A stretch of 64,000 bases of DNA, taken from positions 3,756,350 to 3,820,349 of the forward strand of contig NZ_CP006664.1 of the NCBI RefSeq assembly GCF_000264765.2. Reading direction: 5' to 3'. The stretch is from Edwardsiella anguillarum ET080813 (lineage in GTDB: Bacteria > Pseudomonadota > Gammaproteobacteria > Enterobacterales > Enterobacteriaceae). This document shows positions 1-9,175 of the stretch, in pieces (the stretch's first letter is position 1; each line of letters begins with the position of its first letter). Both the position numbers and the translations under genes were made by a program. The notes under the pieces are model-generated. The model saw only the letters and a program-made list of their open reading frames with translations, was not told where the DNA came from and ran no database searches.

Positions 1-70
1 CCCAGAACATGATGCGCCCCGTGTTCTGGCGGTTATGGGTAAAGGGTGAACTGGCGATTCTGAAGGCCAT
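1..70 (-). CDS. rsxD: RsxD, electron-transport complex subunit (5' end only)
   Basis: Only the first 23 codons are in the window, read leftwards from an ATG at 70. The residues begin MAFRIASSPFTHN, close to the start of E. coli RsxD (MVFRIASSPYTHN). RsxD is an inner-membrane subunit of the Rsx/Rnf ion-motive electron-transport complex and carries covalently bound flavin. Its ATG follows the rsxC stop codon directly with no spacer, so the two are translationally coupled. The rest of the gene lies beyond the window edge. Confidence 0.85.
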   Translation of the reverse strand, partial: MAFRIASSPFTHNRQNTGRIMFW

Positions 71-2341
71 TTATTCCTCGCTTGGCGCTGCGGACGCCTG
101 CTTTGCCTTAATGCGGGCGATAGCGGCCGCGACGGCCGCTTTCTGCGCATCCGTGGGGGTGGACGGAGAGGCGGGCTGAGGGGCCTCTCCGCTGACCAAT
201 GCCTGGCGGGCTTTCACCCGAGCGATTGCCGTGGCGATGGCGGCCTGGCGATCGGACGTCGGCGTCTCTTTTTCCGAGGCTGCCGGTGTATCCGCGTCGG
301 ATCCTGGCGCGTAGGCTGCCTGCAGCGTTGCCCGGTGGATCTGACGGCGAGGGCTTTCACCCTTGTCTGCCGCCGGTGGCTCGGCGTCGGCTTCGCTCGC
401 CGCGGCCTGCTTGGCCTTGGCGCGGGCGATGGCGGCGGCGATGGCCGCCTTACGCGGATCGTCCTGCGGCGCCGGAGCGTCGGCGTCGCTGTTCGCGGCC
501 GATGGGGCCGCGGCCTGCTTGGCCTTGGCGCGGGCGATGGCGGCGGCGATGGCCGCCTTGCGCGGATCGTCCTGCGGCGCCGGAGCGTCGGCGTCGCTGT
601 CCGCGGCCGATGGGGCCGCGGCCTGCTTGGCTTTGGCGCGGGCGATGGCGGCGGCGATGGCCGCCTTACGCGGATCGTCCTGCGGCGCCGGAGCGTCGGC
701 GTCGCTGTTCGCGGCCGATGGGGCCGCGGCCTGCTTGGCCTTGGCGCGGGCGATGGCAGCAGCCAGCGCCGCCTGCCGCGGATCGCTTACCGCGGCGGTG
801 ACGTCATCGGTCGGCCCCGCCTTACGCAGGTTAATGCGCTGCAGCGCGGCTTGGATGGTCTCCCGATCGCTGTTGCTGACGCTGACGGCGGCCTGTTTAT
901 GACGCTGCTCGCGCGCCGCCTTTTCCCGCGCCAGTCGCGCCAGACGGGCCTCAAAGCGCGCCTTGGCCTCGGCGGCGCGTCGGGCCTCATCGTCCAATGC
1001 GCGGATCTCGGCCTTCTCCTGTCGATAATACTGCACCAGCGGAATGTTGCTGGGACACACATAGGCGCAGGCGCCGCACTCGATGCACTCCTGCAGATGG
1101 TAGTCGCGCGCCTTATCGTGCTCCTTGCCCTGGCTGAACCAGTACAGCTGCTGGGGCAGTAGGCGCGCTGGACAGACGTCGGCGCAGGCGCCGCAGCGAA
1201 TGCAGGGCTGCTCCGCCTGCGCCGCGCTGGCGCTGAATTCATCGCGCGAAGGCGTCAGGATACAGTTGGTGATCTTGACCACCGGGACGCCGAGGCGCGA
1301 CAGGGTAAACCCCATTAGCGGGCCCCCCATGATCACCATCGGGTGCTTGTTCTGTGCAATAAACCCGCCGTTTTGCAGCAGATGCTTCACCGGCGTACCG
1401 ATGGCGGCCCAGACATTTCCCGGGCGGTGCATCTGCTCGCCGGTCAGGGTGACCACGCGCTCGATCAGCGGCTCTCCGTCGATGACGGCGCGCTTGATGG
1501 CGTAGACCGTCGCCACGTTTTGCATCAGCACGCCGATGGAGGCCGAGTGTCGACCGTGGGGAACCTCCATGCCGGTCAGGATCTTGATCAGCTGCTTGGC
1601 CCCGCCGGAGGGATACTTAGTGGGGATCACCCGCAGCTGTATCTGATCGTGACCCTGTAACGCCTGCCGCAGGGCGGCGATCGCCTGCGGCTTATTGTCT
1701 TCGATGCCAATCAGCACCCGCTCAGGCGACAGAATGTGGCGCAGTATCGCGCAGCCGGTGACGATATCCGCGGCCTGCTCGCGCATCAAGCGATCGTCGG
1801 CGGTGATGTAGGGCTCACACTCGGCGGCGTTGATGATCAGGGTATTGATGCGATCCACGCCGCCGTTGAGCTTGGCGGCGGTCGGGAAACCGGCGCCGCC
1901 GAGTCCGGCGATCCCGGCCTGATGGATATGGTCGATCAGCGCCGAGGGCGTCAGGGTGCGATAGTCGGGCAGCGGGTGGCGCTCTCCCCAGCGCTCCTGC
2001 TGGTCGGGAACCAGGCTGATGCACAGCTCGGGCAGGCCGGAGGGGTGGGCGGTCACCTGGCGCGAGATGGCGCTGATGGTGCCGGAGGTCGACGCGTGTA
2101 CCGGCAGGGTGCGGCCATTGCCATGGGTGAGCGGCTGGCCTTTCAGCACCCGTTCGCCCACCTTGACCAGCAGGTCCCCCTCGGGTCCCAGGTGCTGCTG
2201 CAGCGGAATGATCAGCAGATTCGGCAGCGGAATGCGGCGCAGCGGGATCTCGCTGGAGATCTGTTTCATCTCAGGGGGATGGATCCCCCCTGTAAAGTCC
2301 CACAGTCTCTCTTTACGCAGTGCGGCGAACAGCTTAAACAT
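71..2341 (-). CDS. rsxC: RsxC, electron-transport complex iron-sulfur subunit with repeat tail
   Basis: Membrane-associated subunit of the Rsx complex (Rnf homologue), which moves electrons to keep the SoxR sensor reduced and couples this to ion transport. About 756 residues. The N-terminal two thirds hold the RnfC NADH/FMN-type domain ([13 protein letters not shown] near residue 150) and two 4Fe-4S motifs, [13 protein letters not shown] and [13 protein letters not shown]. The C-terminal third is Ala/Lys-rich and repetitive (see the repeat entry). I chose the ATG at 2341 because the downstream residues [16 protein letters not shown] match E. coli RsxC; a TTG three codons upstream is the only alternative. 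The start overlaps the rsxB stop by 8 bases. Confidence 0.95.
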   Translation of the reverse strand: MFKLFAALRKERLWDFTGGIHPPEMKQISSEIPLRRIPLPNLLIIPLQQHLGPEGDLLVKVGERVLKGQPLTHGNGRTLPVHASTSGTISAISRQVTAHPSGLPELCISLVPDQQERWGERHPLPDYRTLTPSALIDHIHQAGIAGLGGAGFPTAAKLNGGVDRINTLIINAAECEPYITADDRLMREQAADIVTGCAILRHILSPERVLIGIEDNKPQAIAALRQALQGHDQIQLRVIPTKYPSGGAKQLIKILTGMEVPHGRHSASIGVLMQNVATVYAIKRAVIDGEPLIERVVTLTGEQMHRPGNVWAAIGTPVKHLLQNGGFIAQNKHPMVIMGGPLMGFTLSRLGVPVVKITNCILTPSRDEFSASAAQAEQPCIRCGACADVCPARLLPQQLYWFSQGKEHDKARDYHLQECIECGACAYVCPSNIPLVQYYRQEKAEIRALDDEARRAAEAKARFEARLARLAREKAAREQRHKQAAVSVSNSDRETIQAALQRINLRKAGPTDDVTAAVSDPRQAALAAAIARAKAKQAAAPSAANSDADAPAPQDDPRKAAIAAAIARAKAKQAAAPSAADSDADAPAPQDDPRKAAIAAAIARAKAKQAAAPSAANSDADAPAPQDDPRKAAIAAAIARAKAKQAAASEADAEPPAADKGESPRRQIHRATLQAAYAPGSDADTPAASEKETPTSDRQAAIATAIARVKARQALVSGEAPQPASPSTPTDAQKAAVAAAIARIKAKQASAAPSEE
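401..785 (-). repeat. 108-bp tandem repeat inside rsxC (three units plus part of a fourth)
   Basis: Units start at 401, 509, 617 and 725 on the plus strand and are almost identical. Each encodes 36 residues of the pattern [19 protein letters not shown] followed by an Ala/Asp/Pro linker. The fourth unit diverges after about 60 bases. Charged Ala-rich repeats in this tail are known in enterobacterial RsxC, but the near-identity at DNA level implies recent duplication or conversion, so copy number may vary between strains. Confidence 0.93.
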
Positions 2342-2909
2342 GGCGCTCAACTTCCAGAATATGTACGGGGATGGTCTGCAAATCCCATTTCCAAGTGGCG
2401 GTCGTGGTAGGGACGGGCACCAGCTGGATACACGACGTCGGGCAGGGCGGCAGACACAGGCCGCAGCCGGTACACTGATCGCTGATGACGGTGTGCAGCG
2501 CTCGCGTCGCGCCGACGATGGCGTCGACCGGGCAGGACTGAATACACTTGGTGCAGCCGATACAGTTGGCCTCGTCGATCAGCGCGACCTGGCGCTGAGG
2601 CTCGCGCTGGGCGCTCTCGCCCTCCAGCGGCTGCGGATCGACGGCCAACAGGGCGGCGATATTACGCATTACCGCGTCGCCGCCCGGCGCACAGCGGTTG
2701 ATCTTCTCCCCGTTGGCGACGGCCTCGGCATAAGGGCGGCAGCCAGGGTAACCGCACTGGCCGCACTGGCTCTGCGGCAGCAGGGCGTCAATACGTTCTA
2801 CGATGGGGTCCGCCTCCACCTGAAAACGGCGGGCGGCAAATCCCAGGATCAGGCCGGAGAGCAGCGCGATGGCGCTGACGGCGGCGATCGCTATCCACAA
2901 TGAAGACAT
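2334..2909 (-). CDS. rsxB: RsxB, electron-transport complex ferredoxin subunit
   Basis: Iron-sulfur subunit passing electrons within the Rsx complex. 191 residues, against 192 in E. coli. One N-terminal membrane anchor (residues 4-26) is followed by a 4Fe-4S domain with CGQCGYPGC and a distal Cys (NRCAPGG), then a double 4Fe-4S ferredoxin domain ([16 protein letters not shown] and [15 protein letters not shown]). The start codon overlaps the rsxA stop as TAATG, and the stop overlaps the start of rsxC, so the whole operon is translationally coupled. Confidence 0.96.
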   Translation of the reverse strand: MSSLWIAIAAVSAIALLSGLILGFAARRFQVEADPIVERIDALLPQSQCGQCGYPGCRPYAEAVANGEKINRCAPGGDAVMRNIAALLAVDPQPLEGESAQREPQRQVALIDEANCIGCTKCIQSCPVDAIVGATRALHTVISDQCTGCGLCLPPCPTSCIQLVPVPTTTATWKWDLQTIPVHILEVERHV

Positions 2910-3490
2910 TAGAATTTCACCAATCCGCTAAAGCCCATAAAGGCAAGAGACATCAGCCCGGCGGTGATGAGGGCAATGGACGCGCCGCGAAACGGCGCCG
3001 GGACGTCGGCCAGCGCCAGTCGCTCACGGATGGCGGCAAACAGCACCATCACCAGCGAGAAGCCGGCGGCGGCGCTAAACCCGTACACGGCCGACTGCAG
3101 AAAGTTGTGTGACTGGTTGACGTTGAGCAGCGCCACGCCGAGCACCGCGCAGTTGGTGGTGATCAGCGGCAGAAAGATGCCCAGCAGACGATATAGAATC
3201 GGGCTGGTTTTACGCACCGCCAGCTCGGTGAATTGTACCACGACGGCGATGACCAGAATAAAGGTCAGGGTGCGCAGATAGGTCAGCCCCAGCGGCACCA
3301 AAATAAACTGGTTTACGGCCCAGGCGCAAACGGACGCCAGGGTGAGTACAAAGGTGGTTGCCAGTCCCATGCCCATCGCCGTCTCAAGCTTTTTCGATAC
3401 CCCCATAAAGGGGCACAGGCCGAGAAATTTAACCAGGACGAAGTTATTGACCAGGACGGTGCCGACCAGCAACAACAGGTAATCGGTCAT
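2909..3490 (-). CDS. rsxA: RsxA, electron-transport complex membrane subunit
   Basis: Six-helix inner-membrane subunit of the Rsx complex, first gene of the operon. 193 residues, the same length as in E. coli and nearly identical through [20 protein letters not shown] and [11 protein letters not shown], each holding a conserved Cys (family knowledge: these ligate a membrane iron-sulfur centre). The ATG at 3490 is preferred over an adjacent in-frame GTG at 3493. The promoter should lie in the 150 bases before ydgK. Confidence 0.96.
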   Translation of the reverse strand: MTDYLLLLVGTVLVNNFVLVKFLGLCPFMGVSKKLETAMGMGLATTFVLTLASVCAWAVNQFILVPLGLTYLRTLTFILVIAVVVQFTELAVRKTSPILYRLLGIFLPLITTNCAVLGVALLNVNQSHNFLQSAVYGFSAAAGFSLVMVLFAAIRERLALADVPAPFRGASIALITAGLMSLAFMGFSGLVKF

Positions 3491-3644
3491 CACACAAAAC
3501 CTACAAAGCAGAAAGATCAGCCGGAAGATGAAACCGCTGTATTATCGGGGTTTAACCGGCTGACGACAACAGATCAAACGTAGGGTTATTGCGATTTGCG
3601 CAAATTACCCACGATGAGGGCGGCGGCGCCGGCGTAAATTGACG

Positions 3645-4076
3645 CTATTGCTCAATAAATGTCTGGCGCACGCGGGCCGAACGCTTGATATAGGGAACAA
3701 ACACGGCGGCGGCCAGCAGCGGCATGACGATCCCGCGCAGCGCAAGGGTATCGCTGATCGGCGAGAAGGCGAAGGACTTCAGCGCCAGCAGCAGCATGAC
3801 CAGCAGCCAGGCGATGAAATGCTTGGGGAAGCGCCGCGAGCGCTTAAAAAACAGGCGCAGCACGTGCAGTGAGAAGCACCATACGCCTAGGGTAATGAGC
3901 AGGGAGAGCCCCCACTGCGAGAAAAAGGTGCCGCCGTGGGACCACAGGCGTCCGCCGCCGCCGTGCTGCAGCAGCGTCATGATGAACAGCGCCAGCATCA
4001 GGCTGGAGGAGATGAGAGAGAGGATCATGTAGGCCAATGGCGCAAACAGCCAGCCGCCGATACGGTCAGTTTTCAT
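3645..4076 (-). CDS. ydgK: YdgK, DUF2569 inner-membrane protein
   Basis: About 143 residues with four predicted hydrophobic segments and the family start MKTDRIGGWLFAPLAYMI. Function unknown. It sits immediately upstream of rsxA in the same orientation, as in E. coli, with a 150-base gap, so it may share a transcript with rsx. The ATG at 4076 was chosen over an in-frame TTG at 4085. Confidence 0.85.
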   Translation of the reverse strand: MKTDRIGGWLFAPLAYMILSLISSSLMLALFIMTLLQHGGGGRLWSHGGTFFSQWGLSLLITLGVWCFSLHVLRLFFKRSRRFPKHFIAWLLVMLLLALKSFAFSPISDTLALRGIVMPLLAAAVFVPYIKRSARVRQTFIEQ

Positions 4077-4160
4077 CGTATGCAATACCGGATAAAAGGG
4101 CGAATGCGGGGGAGTATACCCGATCCCGGCGCCGGAGGGAGCAGGGATCGGGGGCGGGCG

Positions 4161-5891
4161 TTAGCTTAGTCCAACGGTATTGCCGTCGGCGTCGATATCG
4201 ATGTGGCGGTAGGCCGGCAGGGTGCTAAGCCCCGGCATCGTCATGATGTTACCGGCATAGGCGCGGATAAAACCGGCGCCGGCGGAGACCTGCAGGCTGC
4301 GGATGGGCAGCACAAAGCCGCGCGGGGCGTTTTTCAACGCCGGATCGGCGCTGATGGAGAGCGGGGTCTTCGCCATGCACAGCGGCAGTTGGCCAAATCC
4401 GGCCTGCTCCAGTGCATCCAGCTCCTGCTGCGCCTGCGCCGTCAGCTCGGCGTGGCTGGCGCCGTAGCTGTGCGCCAGGGTCTGCAGCTTCTCTGCCAGC
4501 GGCATCGCGTCCGGGTACAGTAGGTTGACCTGGGCCGCCTGGCTGCAGGCATCGGTGACGCAGGCTGCCAGGCGCGCCGCGCCGCGCCCGCCGAGAGCAA
4601 AGGCTTCGCTGAATTCGACGCCGAATGCGCCGGCGCTGAGCGCATAGTCGCGCAGTATGGCCAGCTCCTGCGGCGTATCTTCCGGCCAGCGGTTGACGGC
4701 GATAACCACCGGCAGACCATAGCGGCGAGCGTTGGCGATATGCCAGCCCAGGTTTTCACAGCCGGTGCGCAGCAGATCGGCGTTCGGCTGCTTCACCTCT
4801 TCCGGTAGCGCCTGTCCCGGCTTCATATTGAACTGCCCGCTGTTGGCCTTCAGGCTGCGCAGCGTGGCGACCAGCACCACGCAGGAGGGGGCGATCCCCG
4901 ACTGGCGATATTTGATATTGAAGAACTTCTCCATTCCCATGTCGGAGCCGAAGCCCGCTTCGGTGACCACATAGTCGGCTAGCTGCAGGGCCAGTCTATC
5001 GGCTAGCACGGAGGAGTTGCCGTGGGCGATATTGGCGAAGGGACCCGCGTGGATCAGCACCGGCGTCTGCTCGCTGCTCTGCATCAGGGTCGGGTGGATC
5101 GCCGCTTTCATCACAACGGTCATGGCACCGGCCACCTGCAGATCCTCCGCGGTGATCGGCGCACCTTGCAGGGAATAGGCCAGGATCACCTTGCCGATGC
5201 GCGTACGCATATCGGCCAGACCGTCGGAGAGCGCCAGAATGGCCATCAGCTCTGAGGCGGCGCTGATGTCAAAGCCATCGTGACGCGGCACGCCGTTATT
5301 GCCGCCGCCGACGCCAACGTCGATGCTGCGCAGCGCCCGATCGTTATGGTCCATCACCCGTTTCCAGACGATGCGCTGGGGATCGATATCCAGACGCGGC
5401 AGCCCGCTCTGATCGGTGAACGCATCGCCCAGGCGCTGTTCGTGGAATAGACGGGCATCGAGCGCCGCCGCGGCCAGGTTATGTGCGGCGCTGATGGCGT
5501 GAATATCACCGGTCAGATGCAGATTGAGCTGCTCCATCGGCAGCACCTGCGACGCACCGCCGCCGGCGGCGCCGCCCTTAACGCCGAACACCGGGCCGAG
5601 GCTGGGCTGGCGGATACAGGCGATGGCGCTGTGCCCCAGATGGTTCAGCCCTTGGCTCAGGCCTAGGGTCGTGACGGTTTTCCCTTCGCCGAGCGGCGTG
5701 GGGGTGATGCTGGAGACCAGGATCAGTTTACCGCGTGGGGGACGGGGCGTGAGCTGTCGCATATCCACCTTGGCCGCATACTGGCCGTAGGGGATCAAGG
5801 CTTCAGAGGCGATGCCGATTCGGGTCGCAACGGCGGCGATCGGCAGCAGGGCAGGCTGAGATGAAGGCATCGGTTCGCAGCGGGATATCAT
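4161..5891 (-). CDS. fhs: Formate-tetrahydrofolate ligase
   Basis: Cytosolic ATP-dependent enzyme making 10-formyl-THF from formate and THF, which feeds purine and formyl-Met-tRNA synthesis. 576 residues from the ATG at 5891, or 569 from an ATG at 5870; the upstream start has an AAAGGA about 12 bases before it. The family nucleotide-binding loop ([13 protein letters not shown]) and [15 protein letters not shown] are intact. The E. coli order is cnu-ydgK-rsx, so fhs is an insertion relative to that order. E. coli lacks fhs. A PurR-box-like site lies about 125 bases upstream. Confidence 0.94.
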   Translation of the reverse strand: MISRCEPMPSSQPALLPIAAVATRIGIASEALIPYGQYAAKVDMRQLTPRPPRGKLILVSSITPTPLGEGKTVTTLGLSQGLNHLGHSAIACIRQPSLGPVFGVKGGAAGGGASQVLPMEQLNLHLTGDIHAISAAHNLAAAALDARLFHEQRLGDAFTDQSGLPRLDIDPQRIVWKRVMDHNDRALRSIDVGVGGGNNGVPRHDGFDISAASELMAILALSDGLADMRTRIGKVILAYSLQGAPITAEDLQVAGAMTVVMKAAIHPTLMQSSEQTPVLIHAGPFANIAHGNSSVLADRLALQLADYVVTEAGFGSDMGMEKFFNIKYRQSGIAPSCVVLVATLRSLKANSGQFNMKPGQALPEEVKQPNADLLRTGCENLGWHIANARRYGLPVVIAVNRWPEDTPQELAILRDYALSAGAFGVEFSEAFALGGRGAARLAACVTDACSQAAQVNLLYPDAMPLAEKLQTLAHSYGASHAELTAQAQQELDALEQAGFGQLPLCMAKTPLSISADPALKNAPRGFVLPIRSLQVSAGAGFIRAYAGNIMTMPGLSTLPAYRHIDIDADGNTVGLS

Positions 5892-6449
5892 GGCGTGTCG
5901 TGATCCTTTACATAGACAGAGTAAACACAGGCGCTGCCGGCAGCAGGCCGCTAAGTGGGCTGAGCGGCATCGATTATACGCCTGGACGGGCTCAGGTGCG
6001 TACTATGCCACAGTGCGCAAACGTTTGCCTTGTTAAATGTCGGAATAGTGTAACCGGGAGGGGGAAAACGGCGCCGGTAAGGATAAAGAAGAGACTGCAC
6101 CGCCTGCGAGGGCTATTTTATAAAGCCGGCTGATTTATCATCTCGCTGAGCGCGGTGAGGCGGGGGAATTCCCGCGGGGCCGGGTATTTACGCTTAATTT
6201 TCATTACGCTTCGCGTTAATAGAAAAAGCGAGGTAAACGATTAACCGGACGGAATAATTCAGAGCATCTAATTTAAAGTCACTGACTCTGCCCGGTTCGT
6301 CCGTCGCGCGCTATTTCGGCGGGATGACCTGCGTGGCGGAGGCCGCGCGACGGGCTTAGCGGGAGGGGGCGAGCAGGGGACGGGTTAACCCGGTACGCCG
6401 CGCGGCGGCGGGCGCGGACACAGGGCCAACGCGCGCGGCGTCGGCCGAT
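5892..6449. other. Intergenic region between fhs and cnu
   Basis: About 560 bases. It carries the PurR-like operator at 6015-6030 and presumably the fhs promoter. The stretch 6300-6450 is very G+C-rich and low in complexity compared with the AT-rich cnu beside it. A 90-codon open frame at 5861-6133 has no family features, so I did not call it. I see no RNA gene. Confidence 0.6.
6015..6030. promoter_or_regulatory. Putative PurR operator upstream of fhs
   Basis: The sequence GCGCAAACGTTTGCCT is a near-match to the E. coli PurR consensus (ACGCAAACGTTTNCNT) and almost a perfect palindrome. It lies 125-140 bases before the fhs start. PurR represses purine and one-carbon genes in enterobacteria, so control of fhs by it makes metabolic sense. 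The regulator itself is not in the window. Confidence 0.65.
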
Positions 6450-6665
6450 CTAGACGACATAGTGCCAAATCTCTTTCGGCACGCAGCCCACGTCAAACAG
6501 ACGCCCGCCGCTGACCAGTTCGGCGCGCCGATGGTCGGCGGCGCGATACATATTTATAATGTCGCTTTCATCGCGCAGAGAATAATTTAAATGGTCGAAG
6601 AGTTTTTCCAGACTGTCGCTATTATTCACCTTGCGGAATTTGTGCAGGAATTCGTCAACGTTCAT
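6450..6665 (-). CDS. cnu: Cnu (YdgT), Hha-family nucleoid-associated co-regulator
   Basis: 71 residues from the ATG at 6665, the same length as E. coli Cnu. Hallmarks are [20 protein letters not shown] and [22 protein letters not shown], ending WHYVV. Cnu binds H-NS and StpA and helps silence AT-rich horizontally acquired DNA; E. coli Cnu also binds an oriC-adjacent site. Longer in-frame starts upstream would add residues absent from the family. Its codon usage is more AT-rich than its flanks, as is usual for Hha-type genes. Confidence 0.93.
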   Translation of the reverse strand: MNVDEFLHKFRKVNNSDSLEKLFDHLNYSLRDESDIINMYRAADHRRAELVSGGRLFDVGCVPKEIWHYVV

Positions 6666-6902
6666 ATTTTCGTCATTGTTCGATATGTATAATAAAAGAA
6701 CAGTATTCAGCAATTATTCTAATGAGTCCAGCGAGATATTAGTGATATAGATTGCAAAATTATGAAATGTTGATGGCAACGATGCCATTCTGCGCCACCG
6801 CGGCGGCGGGGATTTTGTCAGGGTCTGTAACAGGGGCGTGGCAGGCGGAGGAAACCCCGCTATGATGGGGCGATCCCATCGATTGACAAGGAAACCGGTG
6901 TT

Positions 6903-7889
6903 ATGTCCTGGCTGCGGCGTTTACGCATTGATCCATTTCTGTTGGTTCTGATCCTGGTGGTGCTGCTGGCATCGCTGTTTCCTTGTCGTGGCGAAGCCAA
7001 AACCCTGTTTGGTCACTTGACGACCGCGGCTATCGCGCTGCTGTTTTTTATGCATGGCGCCAAGCTGTCGCGCGAGGCGATCGGTGCCGGTATCGGCCAC
7101 TGGCGGCTGCATCTCGTAGTATTCCTGAGCACCTTCGCACTGTTCCCTCTGCTGGGCGTGGGGCTGGGGGCGCTGGTGCCGGCGCTGATGAGCCCCGCGG
7201 TCTATCTGGGCTTTTTGTATCTGTGCGCGCTGCCAGCGACGGTGCAGTCGGCCATTGCCTATACCTCGATGGCCGGCGGCAACGTGGCGGCGGCCATCTG
7301 CAGCGCCTCGGCCTCCAGTATGCTGGGGGTGTTTTTATCGCCGCTGCTGGTGGGGCTGCTGATGCATACGCAGGGCGACAATATCGATAGCCTGCACGCT
7401 ATCGGCGCGATTGTGCTGCAGCTGATGCTGCCGTTCCTGCTGGGACATCTGTCGCGTCCGCTGACGGCGACTTGGGTGGCCCGTCACCGGCGTCTGATCA
7501 ATGTAACCGACCGTTCATCGATCCTGTTGGTGGTCTATACCGCGTTCAGTGAGGCGGTGATCGAGGGGATCTGGCAGCGTATTGACGCCGGCTCTCTCGG
7601 GGTGATCGTGCTGGTCTCCTGCCTGCTGCTGACGATTGTGCTGCTGATTAACACCGTCGTCGCCCGGGCGTTGGGGTTCGATAAGGCCGATGAGATAACC
7701 ATTGTGTTCTGCGGCTCTAAAAAGAGCCTGGCCAACGGTATCCCGATGGCCAACGTGCTATTTCCGGCGGCGGCCGTCGGGATGATGGTGCTGCCGCTGA
7801 TGATTTTTCACCAGCTGCAGCTGATGGTCTGTGCCTGGCTGGCCCAGCGCTACGCCCGCGGCCGTCAGGCGCAGGCGCGCGCTGAATAG
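6903..7889 (+). CDS. YfeH-like bile acid:sodium symporter family transporter
   Basis: 328 residues with about ten hydrophobic segments and SBF-like family features (LFFMHGAKLSREAI, CALPATVQSAIAYTSMAGGN, FCGSKKSLANGIPMA). Inner-membrane carrier of the BASS superfamily, closest to E. coli YfeH; its substrate is unknown. The start at 6903 follows an AAGGAAACC ribosome-binding sequence. It stands alone, convergent with add. Confidence 0.82.
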   Translation: MSWLRRLRIDPFLLVLILVVLLASLFPCRGEAKTLFGHLTTAAIALLFFMHGAKLSREAIGAGIGHWRLHLVVFLSTFALFPLLGVGLGALVPALMSPAVYLGFLYLCALPATVQSAIAYTSMAGGNVAAAICSASASSMLGVFLSPLLVGLLMHTQGDNIDSLHAIGAIVLQLMLPFLLGHLSRPLTATWVARHRRLINVTDRSSILLVVYTAFSEAVIEGIWQRIDAGSLGVIVLVSCLLLTIVLLINTVVARALGFDKADEITIVFCGSKKSLANGIPMANVLFPAAAVGMMVLPLMIFHQLQLMVCAWLAQRYARGRQAQARAE

Positions 7890-7913
7890 CGAGGCGCCCA
7901 GGGCGCTGGGGGA

Positions 7914-8915
7914 TTAGCCTACCTGCTTGGCGTCGCGCAGCGCCTGCTTCTCCGCCGGGCTCAGGAAAGCCATGGTCAGGCCGTTGTACTGCGCCTGGCG
8001 GATCTGCTCGGCGCTCAGGCCCGCCGCCGGGGCGGCCGTCTGGTATTCGTGACGCAGCTCAATCCCTTCCACCGCAGGGTCATCCGTATTGAGGTTAGCG
8101 ATAATGCCGTGTTGCAGGAAATGCTTCAGCGGATGCTGTGCCAAAGAGGGCACCGTACTGGTCTGCAGATTGGAGGTCAGGCAGGCCTCCACGCCGATGG
8201 CGTGCTCCGCCAGATAATCCATCAGGCGCGCATCTTGGATCGCCTTCACGCCGTGGCCAATGCGTTCGGCCCCCAGCTCGCGGATGGCCTGCCAGATGCT
8301 TTCCGCCCCCGCGGCTTCGCCGGCGTGTACCGTAATGTGCCATCCCGCGTCACGCGCTCGGGTAAAGTGCGACATAAACAGATCGCCCGGGAAGCCCAGT
8401 TCGTCACCGGCCAGGTCCAGCGCGGCGATCCGCTCACGGCAGCTCAGCAGCGCCTCCAGCTCCTGGCGGCAGGCCTCCTGGCCAAAGGTGCGACTCATGA
8501 TCCCAATCAGCTTGACCGGAACGCCGACGTCGCGCGATGCGGCGCTGACGCCGTCAATGATGGCTTCAACCACCCCCTGCAGCGGCAGGCCGTGGCGCTG
8601 TGCCATGTAGTAGGGGGAGAAGCGCAGTTCGGCATAATCGATGCCTGCGTGCTTCAGATCTTCCACGTTTTCGTAGGCCACCCGGCGGCAGGCGTCCAGA
8701 GTGGCCAGAACGGCGACGCCCCAGTCCAGCTTCTGCAGAAAGCTGACCAGATCCGGAACCGTATCGCTGATTTGGACATGGGGGCGCAGGGCCTCCAGCT
8801 CATCCGCCGGCAGTGCCAGCTGATACTGTTGCCCCAGCTCTAGAATGGTTTGCGGTCGGATATTGCCATCAAGATGGCGGTGCAGGTCGGTCAGGGGAAA
8901 ACGCGAATCGATCAT
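7914..8915 (-). CDS. add: Adenosine deaminase
   Basis: Converts adenosine and deoxyadenosine to inosine and deoxyinosine in purine salvage. 333 residues, as in E. coli. Metal and catalytic motifs are present: DLHRHLDG near the N-terminus, HAGEA, the GERIGHG-like segment [10 protein letters not shown], and NTDDPAV. The ATG at 8915 matches the E. coli start (MIDxxxPLTDxHRHLDG); an upstream in-frame GTG would add three residues. Two LexA-box-like repeats lie about 130-190 bases upstream, which is unexpected for this gene. Confidence 0.96.
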   Translation of the reverse strand: MIDSRFPLTDLHRHLDGNIRPQTILELGQQYQLALPADELEALRPHVQISDTVPDLVSFLQKLDWGVAVLATLDACRRVAYENVEDLKHAGIDYAELRFSPYYMAQRHGLPLQGVVEAIIDGVSAASRDVGVPVKLIGIMSRTFGQEACRQELEALLSCRERIAALDLAGDELGFPGDLFMSHFTRARDAGWHITVHAGEAAGAESIWQAIRELGAERIGHGVKAIQDARLMDYLAEHAIGVEACLTSNLQTSTVPSLAQHPLKHFLQHGIIANLNTDDPAVEGIELRHEYQTAAPAAGLSAEQIRQAQYNGLTMAFLSPAEKQALRDAKQVG

Positions 8916-9046
8916 GATGGGCACTCTCAGTTATTTTGATTAAAGTGCGCAACAGTATAAAAATAACACGATGTAAAACGCCATCTAATTGCATAAAAGT
9001 GTGATGAATATCACCAAAAATCCATCAATGTCTCGCTTTGCTGCCA

Positions 9047-9122
9047 TACTGTATTTATATACAGTATGGCGCGCTGTGCGGAAATGCTGTGTTTATATAC
9101 AATATTACGCACTGTGCGGAAA
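9047..9122. repeat. Two tandem 38-bp repeats, each carrying a LexA-box-like palindrome
   Basis: Copy 1 is 9047-9084 and copy 2 is 9085-9122; 32 of 38 positions match. Copy 1 contains CTGTATTTATATACAG (9049-9064), which fits the LexA pattern CTG-N10-CAG; extended to 20 bases it differs from the E. coli consensus at one position. Copy 2 is weaker (CTGTGTTTATATACAA). The pair lies between the ydgA terminator and add, so add is the only gene correctly placed to be controlled. Confidence 0.7.
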
Positions 9123-9125
9123 GGG

Positions 9126-9154
9126 AAAAAAAACGCCCGCCGAGCGGCGGGCGT
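9126..9154 (-). terminator. Rho-independent terminator after ydgA
   Basis: On the minus strand, ACGCCCGCC pairs with GGCGGGCGT and is followed by a run of eight T. It separates ydgA from the add promoter region. Confidence 0.88.
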
Positions 9155-9175
9155 TGTCGATGGCAGCGGAGAGGA

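Noticed and set aside
199-1242. Several long open frames on the plus and alternative minus frames over rsxC
   Set aside because: They follow the 108-bp repeats and high G+C of rsxC and give Ala/Arg/Gly-rich peptides with no family; rsxC explains the region.
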